Shown one piece after another: positions 36,714-48,265 of a stretch of 64,000 nucleotides of DNA. The position numbers and the translations under genes are program-made. Source of the DNA: Volvox africanus. Taxonomy: Eukaryota; Chlorophyta; Chlorophyceae; Chlamydomonadales; Volvocaceae. The stretch lies in NCBI GenBank assembly GCA_030268105.1, contig BSDZ01000089.1:310001-374000 (forward strand), in the 5' to 3' direction. How positions within the stretch are numbered: position 1 is the stretch's first letter; the number at the start of each line of letters is the position of its first letter. The notes below the pieces were generated by a model. The model did not search any database, was not told the origin of the DNA, and worked only from the letters and a program-made list of their open reading frames with translations.

Positions 36714-37873
36714 TGGTGTGTGCGGACATTTATGCATAGTCCCTTATAAGTAAAAGAATGATCTGCACCTCACGGGAGGTCTGGGGCTGGGGAGCTGCGG
36801 GCTCGTGGGAGAGATACGCGGATCATTCACATCTCAAGAATGGGATGGAGAATGGCCACGGTCATGTTCAAAGCTCGGCAAGCTTGTGTTAGGCGGCTTG
36901 ATTGGATGAGGAGTATCCGGCTCTGTAGTTGTGTGTAAGGTTGCTGCAGACGTTGCATTGTTGCGGATATTGCAGGGCTCTGCATCGGGGTGATATGTAT
37001 GAGCAAACGTTGCAGCATGTGTTTGAAGCCCGCTGGCAGGTTGTCAATCTGAGATTGGAGTGCTCGGTATCATTTGCTTGGAACAAACCTAACTGCAGCA
37101 TTTGTCGTTGAAACGACGGGAATAGAACCGCCGTAAAGCAGCTTATAACATTATAAACGATGTTGGGGCAGCCATAGACGTTAATTTACAAGGTTCGTGC
37201 CTTTGTGTGTTTCTGCCAACCAAACAAACCTGGACTTAGTCGTTTTGCCATGGGCTTGGGTGACGCAAACAACGAAACCTACAGGACCTCACGAAGCTAG
37301 GGATATATCCTAGCCGTGAGATTTATATCTTCCTGTTACCCATCCCTAAGGGTCTGAGGGGTGTTGTGTTAGCGGCCACTTAGTCGTCGTTGGGCCCCGT
37401 TGGACGTGATGAGGGTGGCTCACAAGCTTAGCAGGAGCAGAGTTGATTGCGCCATTGTTCTGCTAGATGGCTTTTGCTGGGCGCTGGTGCTGGGCGCTGA
37501 ATCCATGAGGAAGTCAATGGGGGTGAACGCGTCCCCGGATGATGGCATCCCTCTAGCAGGGGGAAGCATGGCTCCACAAAATTTAGTGGCAGAGGGCTTC
37601 TGACGAAGATTCTCACCCCCCTTATGTAACACTCACAACTGGTGACGTACTAACTGTGTTTTATGCGATACACATACCACACTGCGTACGTGAGTATGTG
37701 AAACCAAGGGTAAGAGTCCGGCGCGTCAGGCTTGCAGCCATGGAAGGGAGCCTCAAAAGCACAGATTCTCACACACTGAGGGATGCTACCTAAAGCTGGG
37801 CGTGGTGGCAGTACCCTCCTGCGCGGCAATCATCCTGCGGTTGCCGGACGAGGATCACTGCAGGGAAATTGTG

Positions 37874-37975
37874 AGACCCCAGGTCTTCACGCATTCGTCC
37901 TACAACACCCGCCCCCATACCCTTAGACCCCAGATCTTCACGCACAAGTCCCACAACACCCGCCCCCATACCCTT
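37874..37975. repeat. 51-bp tandem duplication (two copies)
   Basis: The segments 37874-37924 and 37925-37975 are about 90% identical, sharing CTTCACGCA and ACAACACCCGCCCCCATACC. It is intergenic and its function is unknown. Confidence 0.9.
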
Positions 37976-39273
37976 AGCCTAAGGGGACAGGGCAGCACTC
38001 AACCCGCCATACCACTGGCCAAATAAATAAAACGCGACGTGAAGTTGACGGAGGACGAGAGGAGCACAAAACGCTGAGCTAGAGCGCTTGCCAAAGGCCA
38101 TAAACGTAACCGTTCACTGAGTAAGTGAAGATGCAGTTTTGTTTCCCCTAGGTATAAATGCTTTTCAGAGCAAATTCCAAGCGCGAAGTGCTCTGGCGGG
38201 GCTCCGCCCTCTAGGAGTGTCCCTGATCGTCCCTGTCCAGTTCGTCGGTCAGCAACGATCAGACAGAAGCTTTCGCACCCAAAGAGGTATCCTCAGTACA
38301 AGATAAGATCCTACATTGCGATGTAAACTTAATTTAAAAAATAAAAATCATTCAGCCTAAGTCTATATTTGGCGACCAATCTTATATAAGTTGACTCGCG
38401 GCGGTGATTATCATAGGTGAAAGAATTCATTACCATCTTCCCCCTTAATATGTACTACGTCATTGCCTGTGCGTGGATGGGTCAAGCTAGCTGCAGATGG
38501 CGGGCGGTCGCTGACATGAACGACCTTTCGACGTACACGTCTTGGCTCAAATAATGATTTCCACTAGGTTGGCCCAATGCACAAATATGTAAACTATAAT
38601 TAAGTTATCTTTCATCGTCTTGATGCCGGCACGTGTTTCCTCTACGATCGCTGCATGGCTTCTTTTTCTCTAGTTGCCCGGGTCTGTATCTAGGGGCTGT
38701 GAGGGTCTTCAGTACGTGGACGTGGTGACAGCGGCGGCTGTAAGTAGGGCCCGGGAGGGGCAAGGGAATCAAGCCATGCATGGACGGATGCACGGAGGGC
38801 GCGGTCGGTGCACCTAGTCATGTACAAATTACCTTTTGTTACGACGCATCGACTTGTGGAACGAAAGGTCTAGGGCTTGGGATGGCTATGTGGCTCATTA
38901 TGTTTGGCCGCGGGGTGGTGGCCCCGATTTCTTATGCATCGCCGCTAGCAGGTGTTGTATGTTCTCTACGCAGGTAGGAGTGCGTCGCACGTGCTCAGAC
39001 TAAATACCCTTTCAGTGACTTTGTGGCTGCGGAAGTAAGAAATTACCTTCAGCGAACGCGCAAGGTAGTATGGGATTCTCTGTTGCGGCTGCTCAGCAGC
39101 TGCGCCTGCTGGTGGTGCTGGTCCCAGCAGCAGTTCAGGTCCCAGAGGTGGTGATAGAGAGCTGCCTACGGTTGCTTGCCCACAGGGTGCATTATGCGCA
39201 AATTTCTGGATACGAATCACAGCATCTTCACAAATCAGCGAGCAGTATTTTGTACATCTATAAAATTGCCTGC

Positions 39274-39332
39274 ACCATATTTGCATTTCCCATGCCATAA
39301 GAGGATTATGGCATGAGAAATGCAAATATGGT
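39274..39332. repeat. 26-bp inverted repeat with 7-nt loop (hairpin)
   Basis: The arm 39274-39299 pairs with 39307-39332 with one mismatch in 26. The arms contain ATATTTGCATTTC. It lies about 430 bp beyond the PLAC8 stop codon. It could be a small-RNA hairpin, a palindromic MITE remnant or a 3'-end structure. Confidence 0.9.
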
Positions 39333-39395
39333 ACACATACACGCAATTCGACAGACGGAGCTCAAACCACAAGCGCGGTGCTATGTCATGTAAGT

Positions 39396-39400
39396 TTACA
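39396..39400 (-). terminator. Possible poly(A) signal (TGTAA) for the PLAC8 gene
   Basis: TGTAA on the minus strand, about 360 bp after the stop codon at 39763. The hairpin at 39274-39332 would lie just downstream of the cleavage site. Tentative, since the pentamer is short. Confidence 0.35.
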
Positions 39401-39762
39401 AGCGACCCAGTCACATTCTACCGTATAGTATTCTTTTGCTTCTCAATAGGACGTTAACATTATTGTAAGAGCGCCAGGATGGTACGCCAAGGTCCAAATT
39501 GAACGACGCACACCAACTTGAGAGATCACATTGATGTACAAATCGCCGGGTAAATCTAAATCATGTGTATTCTATCATGCGCTCAAGATACCGTTATTCG
39601 CATGCCCATTTGATCATACATCAAGGGCCGGCTTGTGCCATCCATTGTGCGACGCGCATGGCCAAAGTCGGGGTGAGGTGGACCCCGGTCGAGGCGCTCA
39701 AAAGGCGTCAGTCCTTAAAGTCCTTCGAAAGTTGTTTCTTGGAATGAACTTGTAGAGTCTCG

Positions 39763-40777
39763 TCAACCCCGCTTAGTAATCTCACGGGTCTCCTGGCAGA
39801 TGGCGCTGCAGCAACAACGGAGCAGGCAACGGAATTGAATTAAGCATAGCGCGCAGAGAAGATATAATCCACAACAAGCCAGAGCGTTCCCAGCAAACTT
39901 ACCACAAGGGGCAGCACATCGTCAGCAGGCAGTCGGTGCAGCCGGATCCTGGGATGCCATACTTCTCACGGATACGGCCGCGCGCCCCCATGTGCACGAG
40001 GCAGCACACTCTGCGTGGAGATGGAGTATCACAGATCATGGATTTTCCGTTGGCGGCTGCCGCATGATAAAGGTTCCTTACCCGAACATATATGAGATGT
40101 AGTAACAAAGGCATGCGCCGTAGCAGTTGCCTCCACAAATCACCTGCGAAAGAAACAGCAAGGAAAGGCTTTTATTTCGAACCGTCGTTTCCAGGTAGAA
40201 TCAGTCATAAATAAGAATATGATTAGAATCCAATATGATTAGAGAGCATTTGTGAAATGGTCAACCAATATCCCTTCAGTGGAAAGGGGCGCGCGTGACA
40301 ATACAGTTTGCATAATGAAGCAGAAGACAAAAGTGTGATTGTAAACAAGTTTCTTCAAAGCGGACATCATGTTTCTAAAAGCTCTTCGCGCGAAGAGCAC
40401 AAGTGAAAAAAGGGTCGAAGCTTAGGAGGACGGCGCACAAAGCTTCTCGTACCACATGCTATTTTACTGCGACTCTATAGAGTTTGAAGAAGCCCAGGTG
40501 AGAATCAACTTGCGCTGTCCCGAAGCATTTCTCAATTGTACTCACCCCAGGGCCAAGCTTTTCTACCTCGCTGCCATACGCGCAGCAAGGACAGCACCAG
40601 GTGTACACTGCATGGGATAGGTGGCTAGGAGACGTTGATGTCTGCTATCTCCTTAGGGATCATGTCGGATAGCGGAACGCAGGTCCAACTTCCTCCATAG
40701 ACAGACTTACGGCAGGTAGCAGCGCCACCTGGTTCTGCACACCAGCTGCAAAAACCAGTGCTCCAGTCGCCAGACAT
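39763..40777 (-). CDS. PLAC8 (FW2.2/PCR-like) cysteine-rich protein, 113 aa
   Basis: Five short exons join in phase: 40777-40711, 40607-40546, 40143-40082, 40010-39903 and 39805-39763 (TGA). The ATG at 40777 opens MSGDWSTGFCSWC, the typical PLAC8 beginning. Then come TWCCPCCAYGSEVEKLG, a Cys/Tyr-rich middle (GACLCYYISYMFGVCC), a basic loop (RIREKYGIPGSGCTDCLL) and the signature CCPLCAICQETRE close to the end. The whole protein is essentially one PLAC8 domain, at the usual length for the family. Plant relatives affect organ size (FW2.2) or export cadmium and zinc (PCR), and most sit in the plasma membrane through the central hydrophobic Cys-rich segment. Which role applies here cannot be told. 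It is convergent with the PhoD-like gene. Confidence 0.93.
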
Positions 40778-43700
40778 CTCGGATGTTGAAAGAAAGCTTT
40801 GTGTTGAAGGAAAATGGCAAGGTGGGCCTACACAGATAGTCAACAACCGTTGATATACCAGGTAAATTATAAATAAAAAGGCATGTAGGATGTGCTATAG
40901 ACGATGCTTTTATGCATTGAAGCACGACGCTTCTTAGTACGGACCCGGTGAACGACAACTACGACCCTTTCCGACACAACCGCTCCCTGTTAGTCATATA
41001 ACTCCCTGCCGCCTGCCCGCGGCTATCTGTCCCTCAGCAAATGAAACGATGTATCTGACCTTAGAGAGCAATAGCGACTGGAGGGCCCTGTTTCTCATGC
41101 AAAGGTTAAGTGCGCCTTATGGAAGACGGGGCTTCTCCAGTTCACTAGGTAGTGGGCGGTTCAGATTGCTTTGTCAATTCTTTGCTATGGCAACTTATAG
41201 AGCCCTGAGTTTGGTCTTTTGGGCACGCATAAAGTTCCCACGGTCAAGGGTGCACTATAACGTAATAAAGCGCGGCAGCCTAAATTCACATGCATTTGCA
41301 CCGGATTAAAGGTCGTCTCAAAGTCAAAATATGATGCTTTGCTGAGGATGGCTTAATCGCAGGGCGTTCCATGCAGGCTTAAGCTTCCATGCAGGCTTTG
41401 GATCCTTCTGGCCCCCGCGCGATTCACAAATCCGCATCTACGCAGGATGTTTATTTGCGCCAGTCCTAATCCATAATTTCTTGCCGCCCGTGCGTTCCCT
41501 TATCGCGCCCGCTGTTTCGCTCCCTTGTTTTCGGCACAACATCATGACTCGTTTTTACGGGTTTGCTCTTACGGACACCAAGTGTAAGCATGCTGGCCCC
41601 TATCCCACAATCCACCAAACAACATAGACCATGCGCTCACATGCCTTGACCCGAACTTACCAGTCGGCATATGCTGCTGAGAGGCCTACGCCGCTGCCGA
41701 TTCGCACTTCCTCTTAGTGGTCGCGGGTCCCTGACTCGAAGCTCTCCGGCGACTGCTTGCAACAGTAGCCACTGTGGACCCAGAATCTCTTTCATTTGCT
41801 GTAAGCTCGCTCCCGCTGCTACGTGAGAGGTGCTTCATATTCCCTCCCGGGTCCTCATGATCACGGATTATGGACATGCCTGCGGATTGGAACACACCGT
41901 GGGAGCAGCACGTGACTTGTGACAGCAAGACTTGCCGGTACGCTTGCTGCGCTGATACCATTGGCCTTTATATGCGAAGGCGACGCTTCCAAGATCTTAA
42001 TAATTGGATGGGACCAGATGGGTTTGCACCGCGCGTTCCTTCTGTTCCTGCCGTGCATCTGCTCGTAGCTTAGCAGTCACGGTGTAAAGTACACGGCACG
42101 CATGACATTGGAAGCGAAGGGTGCTACGGAATGTGGCATTCGTGTGTGGCATATGGTACGGCAGGTTAGGACGACTTCCGTATCCCGTCACGTCCATGAC
42201 GACTGACTTCGGTAGGAGGACGTCTGCGAAGAGAACTTTGAAGTTTGCTTTGAATTGGGCATCTGTGACACCATTTCTTCAGTCACGTGGAGTAAACCTG
42301 TTAGTCGCCGCGTCAACCGGCGCCGTGTTTAAGAGTGCCAGCACATGCAAGCGCTTGAGCGACAGGCAGCGGAGGTTCCGCTGAAACCGTGCGCCGGGCA
42401 CCATCCCGCATGGTACCTTATCTGGCATACGCCATGGTGCCGTTCAGTTCTCATGCGGCGCGGTGATTTTAAAACACAACACATAGCGCTTTGCGAAGAC
42501 ACAGGATCTCTTCACAACCATGTTCCCATAGCCTGCCGCACGGAAAGAACATCACCTTTCACCGATTCCTGCAGTGCCTGGCTTTGCAATGCCATGGGCC
42601 AACGCGGTTGGGAACAAGTCGCGCCCGTCCATTCTTTGACCCTGAGTGTTCAACAGTACAGAACACTCCGAGCTCTTGGAGACCTTGCAGAAATCAGAAC
42701 AATCCTAAAGCACATAAATATATTCTTCACATATACCAAACAAAGTGCTGCGACGCACAAATTTCCCCAAGATTGTTATGCACGGCGGGCTTACAGGCTT
42801 GTACGCGCGTATACAGCCAGACGCTGCCGGAACTCGGACCCCCCCTTTCATGAGCTTATTTTATATATCGGTAGCCGATCGGCTCAAGGAATATAGCTCT
42901 GTTCCCTCTATTTCCTGTTTCCTGCACCTAGGGTTCAGCCCTACCAAAGCATCAGCCGTTTCTCCGCAGGGTCCGAAAACAGCATAGACAATCGTCCAAC
43001 CCTTTTATCAATCATGCTAGAGACTTCAGTTTTAGTCAGGAAAGTGATACCTGCTTCTAGGCTAGGCACAGCCCTTTCCAGACCGTCATCTCGCTCTGAA
43101 TTTATGACTTGAATACCATACCTTTTATTTAATGTCATAAAAGTTTACTATAAGCATACGTTATCATCACAAACGCACATCTGCGTACCTGCGGTAGCAG
43201 TGCAGGACCACTGCTAGCCCAGCGGTCGCGTTGCCTGCCCCCATCATGCTTCAGCTCAAACCCGTTCCAATGAATCAATTTAATTAAAAATCTGGAGGCG
43301 TATTTGCCAGCCATCAGGACCATGTTCAAGCTCCCAGGCCTGTAGGTCTGGCCTCGGCCTGACACGGCCTGGTAAATGCCTGACTGGCTCCGTATGCTAA
43401 AACTTAGGAAAGAATGAATGGTGATAATGATACAGCTTCGGGAGCACTGCAACAACAAAGTATTTCTGCCGACCCCTGATGGCGTCCGAATGCGCCTCGA
43501 ATTTCGTACAATTTGTGATGGAATCTGGAATAGACTCGATTGGACTAATCTATTTGGTCAGAGATGCGACAAGGAATATATTAAGTCCAAAGACCTTAGA
43601 TGAATTATTTGGGTAGGTTTGCAATGTCGGGGAGGGGTTATCATGCGAAAACAGTCAGACGGTTTTTTACAGAGGACCATCTCGACCACCACATATTGGC

Positions 43701-46229
43701 CACACGGCGTTAGGATTATAAATTGAATTAACAAAATATATCTATTTTACTTTGTTAACAGCATTTATTATGTGCTTCAGGGTGATTATTCAGCGTTTTG
43801 GGGCTATAACCGTTATCGAAGCCGATTTTCCATGCGCACCGTGCACATAGACTTACATTGGTCTGGGTTTTTTACATTATATAAAATTTACTGTATGAGC
43901 CTCTTGTGGATGTCCTTTTAGGTCTCCAAGAGGCTCCCATCTTCCCAGGATTTCAGGTCGTCCATCAGCTTATAGCGCACTTAAGACGGAATAGATAAGA
44001 TAAAAAAAGTTACAGTTTTATGATATCTATTCATCATTTTCTTATAAACGAATAAAAGCAAGCAAATGCATGCACCCAGCATGCACAGTACCAGGACCCT
44101 GATGACAGGGGATGCCCCAGCCACGTTCATAGATCACAAGTCACCACATTCTGCGCCTGAGCTAGCAGTACACAGCCCTATTAATCGCGATTTTGTTCAC
44201 CTAAGTGGCTCGACATGTTCACCTATCGTTAGTGCCTGCATCACCGAGATCACCGTCGGGTTGATTTAATCGCATATTATGGGACAACGGGGCACTGATT
44301 CTGCGTGGCATCATAGTCCTGCGGCCATGAGTCGCCAACCCAAGATCGCACCACCACGTTCACATCCATGATGACAAAGCCGCTCTATATGCACCCTGAA
44401 CTCGCGATTACAGATCGGGTATTATTGGGTTCTGCCCATGTTGAATGCCTGAACCCGGGTAGGGTGGACACTCCCTAAAGGACACGCCTGCCTCAAAAAC
44501 GCAACCATACCTGGACTATGCTCATGCTCAAACGGCATACAGGAAGAGTTATGTGTGCAAGCTTGCGGCAGTAGGACTGCTGGACGGTCCCAAAGCTGCA
44601 AGCCAAAGCCGCTGCTGATTGCAAACAGGATGGACTGGTTTCATGAGCTCTTTCACAGGGATGCCCGTGTGGAGTACAATCCTAGAGGTTGCAGGAATTG
44701 TACGTAACAAACATCCACATCTTTCGCAGTTTACCCTACGCTTTAGGATTAACGTACGCACACATAAGGTCAGTCGAAGTCGATCCCAACGACCTATCTG
44801 AAAGAGCTAGCTTCGTTGTAAATTTTGACCCATCTACTAGCTTGTCCCAAGCTCCCAATACACCCGGAGGGGGGAGGGAGGGAGGGGTGGACGGACGGGG
44901 GGGAATGGACGGATGGATGGATGGATGGAGGGACGGACGGACGAGGGGGGAGGGATAAAGGTATGGACGGAGTGAGGTCGTGGTGGACGCAGGGAGGAAT
45001 GGACGGAGGGATGGAGTAAAGGAGGGACGGAGTGAGGCCTGGAGTGAGGAGGCATAATTTCCTCGGGCCCCGAACAAGTTTGCTATGATATTTGCAAAGC
45101 ACCCTTGTCATGTGAGGGTTTGACCGTCCGTCCGCAGGTGAGCTGTATAGTCTCCCCTCTAGGCCTGCCTGTTCATCGATTCCCCATGGGTACTGAGTGT
45201 CCTCTTTTAGTTGTGTTTTCGGGGACTCTCTGGTGGTGCGTGCATACAAAGGAGGCAATGCCACTCCTCAGTTCCCCACCCCCTTAACACACACCAGGCT
45301 ACGGCCGGCGTACTGTTATTATTTTTTTCGGGGATTCCATTTTCCTGTCCTGGCTGAGGCAAGTTATTTGCGTGATAAGAAGGTTACAGTTCGGGCTCTG
45401 AGTACTTGCTGCGATCGCGAATTACCGTTCCTAAGCTTTTAGTAGCTGAAATGGCGCGTGCAATATCCCACGGATAGTTTGATCATGAGAAGGTTGCGAT
45501 CGCTGTAGAATGCAATGCCAGTACATCCAATGTCGGTAAAACAGAGCGATAGCCAGAATGCTGCGCAATAAAGCAAGCGTGGAATGACGCAATATGATTC
45601 GCAGTAATTTTGATAACTTTGCGTCGACGTCACTCTACGTAGTGTCCAACATTAAATGATATCCTAAGTAAATTGGTTATACCGAGGATTATGTGAAATC
45701 ATGTTTGCGACTTCTGGTGAGGTCATTATCGTTTGTGACGTCCACGATACGTGGGATCCTACGTATCGTATAGTCCCACGCAGAGCCCGATACTTGACCG
45801 TGAGACCTAGCTGACATATTGTATCGTTTCGGGATAGTTTACAAGAAAGAAATGTGTTAAGCTAAATGAAGTACGGTACGTACATCGTGCTTCTAGACAC
45901 TCTGCTCTGTAACACACTACAAATAAACGTTGCGCTTAGTTAGGCTGCAGTTTTCTGCTGATAAATTTACACCCCCCATTTCATACTACACTGGGCATCT
46001 AAAGCAATAGATTGTCATGGTGACGCATAATCCTACACCGACTTCGCAATCCCAGATCCGTTGACTTCTCATACAATTTGCAATTGGCTAAATATCAGAC
46101 TTACGCAAAAGACGGCTCCGCTTTTAGGCTTTTAGTTACCGCTTGTCGTACCCTCTCCGCACGCGTGGCAGCTTAGGAGGGGCACATAGGAACAACAATT
46201 TAGGGCACGTAATACCCTGCAAATTTGAT
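40778..46229. other. Large divergent gene-poor region
   Basis: A 5.4-kb gap between the PLAC8 and TTC1 starts, with lower GC than the genes. It presumably holds promoters at both ends. The longest ATG-started ORF is 42345-42896 plus (183 codons); others are 41049-41309 plus and 43458-43135 minus. None shows a domain, a matching exon chain or transposase-like motifs. I see no terminal repeats that would define a mobile element. Confidence 0.5.
44865..45056. repeat. GGAC/GGAT/GGAG degenerate tetranucleotide array
   Basis: About 190 bp of purine-rich GGAN units, including a perfect (GGAT)n core near 44912-44928. Both strands yield artificial Pro/Ser/His or Gly/Asp/Met ORFs across it. Confidence 0.9.
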
Positions 46230-48265
46230 ATGGCTGACTCCGACCATGCGGTCCAGCCATCCAAGGCACGACCGTGCGATGACCTTGACAACTGGCAACA
46301 GCGCGCGGGTAGGGTAGCTGCAGGAGCTCTGTATAGCGCACCTGGCGGGGCAGCGCCCGATACGGCATTAGAAGAGGGCCCCAGCACCTTTCCTGGACAC
46401 CAGGAACAACAGCAACAAGCTTCAGAGGAAAGGGAGCTGTCAGGTTCGCAGGACGAGCTGCCGTGTGAAAGTGGCTCACGTGCACAGCAAGCGGGAGCAG
46501 CGGATGGGCGTGAGGGTAAACTGAATGAGCAAGAAGGGGTGGAGGTGTTCGTTAAGGAATCTGCGGCAGAGGACGCGGAGGCACTTGCCAGGGCAGAGGC
46601 GCTTAAGCGCGAGGGCAACGAGCTGTTCGGCAAGGAATTGTGGAACGAGGCGATGATAAAGTATAATGAAGCGCTCGATGCAGGTGGGTCGGGATCGCTA
46701 TGGGCAGATACATTGGGGAAGGTCTTATGGGCGGGACGTTTGGGGCTGCAGCTGCTGCAACTGGCGTTACCGCAGAGTTCTGCTAATGCAGCTGCAGCTC
46801 CATGCACATCCTGTCCTAGTTGTTGTGGGTTACGGTGGTGGTTCTTATTCGGGGTCACGCGCGATACCAGGCATGCCACACTAGCTGAGGGGCACCGACG
46901 CTGCATTAGCTCCGTCCTTGCCTTCTCGTGTCCTCTGTGTTTTCCGGACTTACTTTTCCCCTCGCGGGAGGATGTGTGATCGGGGTTTCCGGGGGATACA
47001 CTGGAACCCACATCGCCCCTTTCCCGGTGTCCGGTTCTCGTGCAGCTCCCCGAAGCGCCACCAAGGAACAGGCCATCTACTTCGCCAACCTTGCGGCCTG
47101 CAACATCAAGACCCAACAGTACGCCTATGCCGTGCAAAACTGTACGGAAGCCATTCGGCTTGACGGGTCTTATTTCAAGCCCTACATGCGGCGCTGTGAG
47201 GCCTTTGAACGACTGGATGAACTGGATCACGCACTGAGTGACGCTAAGGCACTTCTCGCAGCAGATCCAGGGAACGCATGGGCTAAGGCCAAGGTGGAGG
47301 TGCTGCAGCCGAAGGTGGACGAACGCACGGAAAAGCTCAAGGTACGTTGTCGTACAGGTGAAGGGTGCCGGGGCGGCAGACATAACGCGTACGGGGCGTC
47401 GTCTTGGGGAAGGTGTTTTATTGGGTCGGAATCACTTAAAGGAGTGGAAACTTAAGATGGGGGGGGGTGTAAGTAAAGGCGGTGTCTGGATATGGGCTTG
47501 GCGCTTGGGCCAGAAGGGCAGGTACGGTAGGTGGGGGGGGGGAGGGATTCGGGGGCTTGTCGGGAAGGCGGAGGTACTGATAATGCGGGTTGCGCCACCG
47601 GTGAGGGATGGTCCGCCAGGGGGGCTGATACGCGGGCTGCTGGTCCCTGACCTGAGGCTTGTATTGCTCCCAATAGAGCCACACACCTTCACATAAAAGG
47701 CAATACACGCTACAAAGGGGGTAATTTGTAGGAATGAATGGAAGTTCTGCGGACTGATGAGGCGCAGGTGCGGCCTTCCCCGCTGCCAGGCAGGGCCAGA
47801 GCTGCCCCTCCTGGCGGTGGTCTTGGCGGGACAAAGAGCCGCCATCATTATCCGGGGCTCCAGTGCTGGTGCGGACACCCGTTTCCCCGTTAGCACCCGC
47901 GGCCAGGCAGATCCGCCCTCCTGCAGCCCCCTGCATGAACTGCCCCTTAGCTTACTGACTGGACCTCACCTGGCAGACTCTCATAGCATCCCTGATGTAG
48001 CGCTACTCCTCTTGCCGCCTCCTGCTTCTGCTCCCCTCCCAACCCCCCTCCCTACCGGAAACATGTCAAATCCGCTTCATGTGTCCGTTTACGTGAACCT
48101 GCCCCATTTTTTTTCCACTCGAACTCTGTCCTCCAGACGGAAATGTTTTCAAAATTGAAAGATCTGGGCAACACTGTTTTGGGGAAATTTGGCCTGTCCG
48201 TTGACAATTTTAAGTTCGACAAGGACCCAAATACTGGCGGATACAGCGTGAGGTTTGAACGCTGA
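46230..48265 (+). CDS. TTC1: TTC1-type tetratricopeptide repeat protein, 292 aa
   Basis: A TPR adaptor protein; animal TTC1 binds Hsp70/Hsp90 and G-protein subunits. Three exons join in phase: 46230-46683, 47046-47341 and 48137-48265 (TGA). The ATG at 46230 is the first in frame. Residues 1-115 are an acidic, Gln/Glu-rich disordered tail. The TPR region begins at [21 protein letters not shown] and continues with [38 protein letters not shown] and [18 protein letters not shown], giving three TPR units. The last exon carries the diagnostic TTC1 ending: [16 protein letters not shown] followed by [13 protein letters not shown]. The length equals that of animal TTC1. A 1248-bp antisense ORF over exons 1-2 is a shadow. 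A role as Hsp co-chaperone is inferred from the family. Confidence 0.95.

Larger units (their letters stand above)
36174..39762. other. Convergent intergenic region, no supported gene
   Basis: A 3.6-kb gap between the 3' ends of the PhoD-like and PLAC8 genes. It holds short ORFs of 60-75 codons on both strands, a 51-bp tandem duplication, a strong hairpin and possible polyadenylation signals. Overlapping sense and antisense ORFs at 37400-37632 stay open together, but neither matches a family I know. Confidence 0.5.

Noticed and set aside
46136..47383. 415-codon minus-strand ORF
   Set aside because: It is the antisense shadow of TTC1 exons 1 and 2, whose protein is clearly recognisable on the plus strand.
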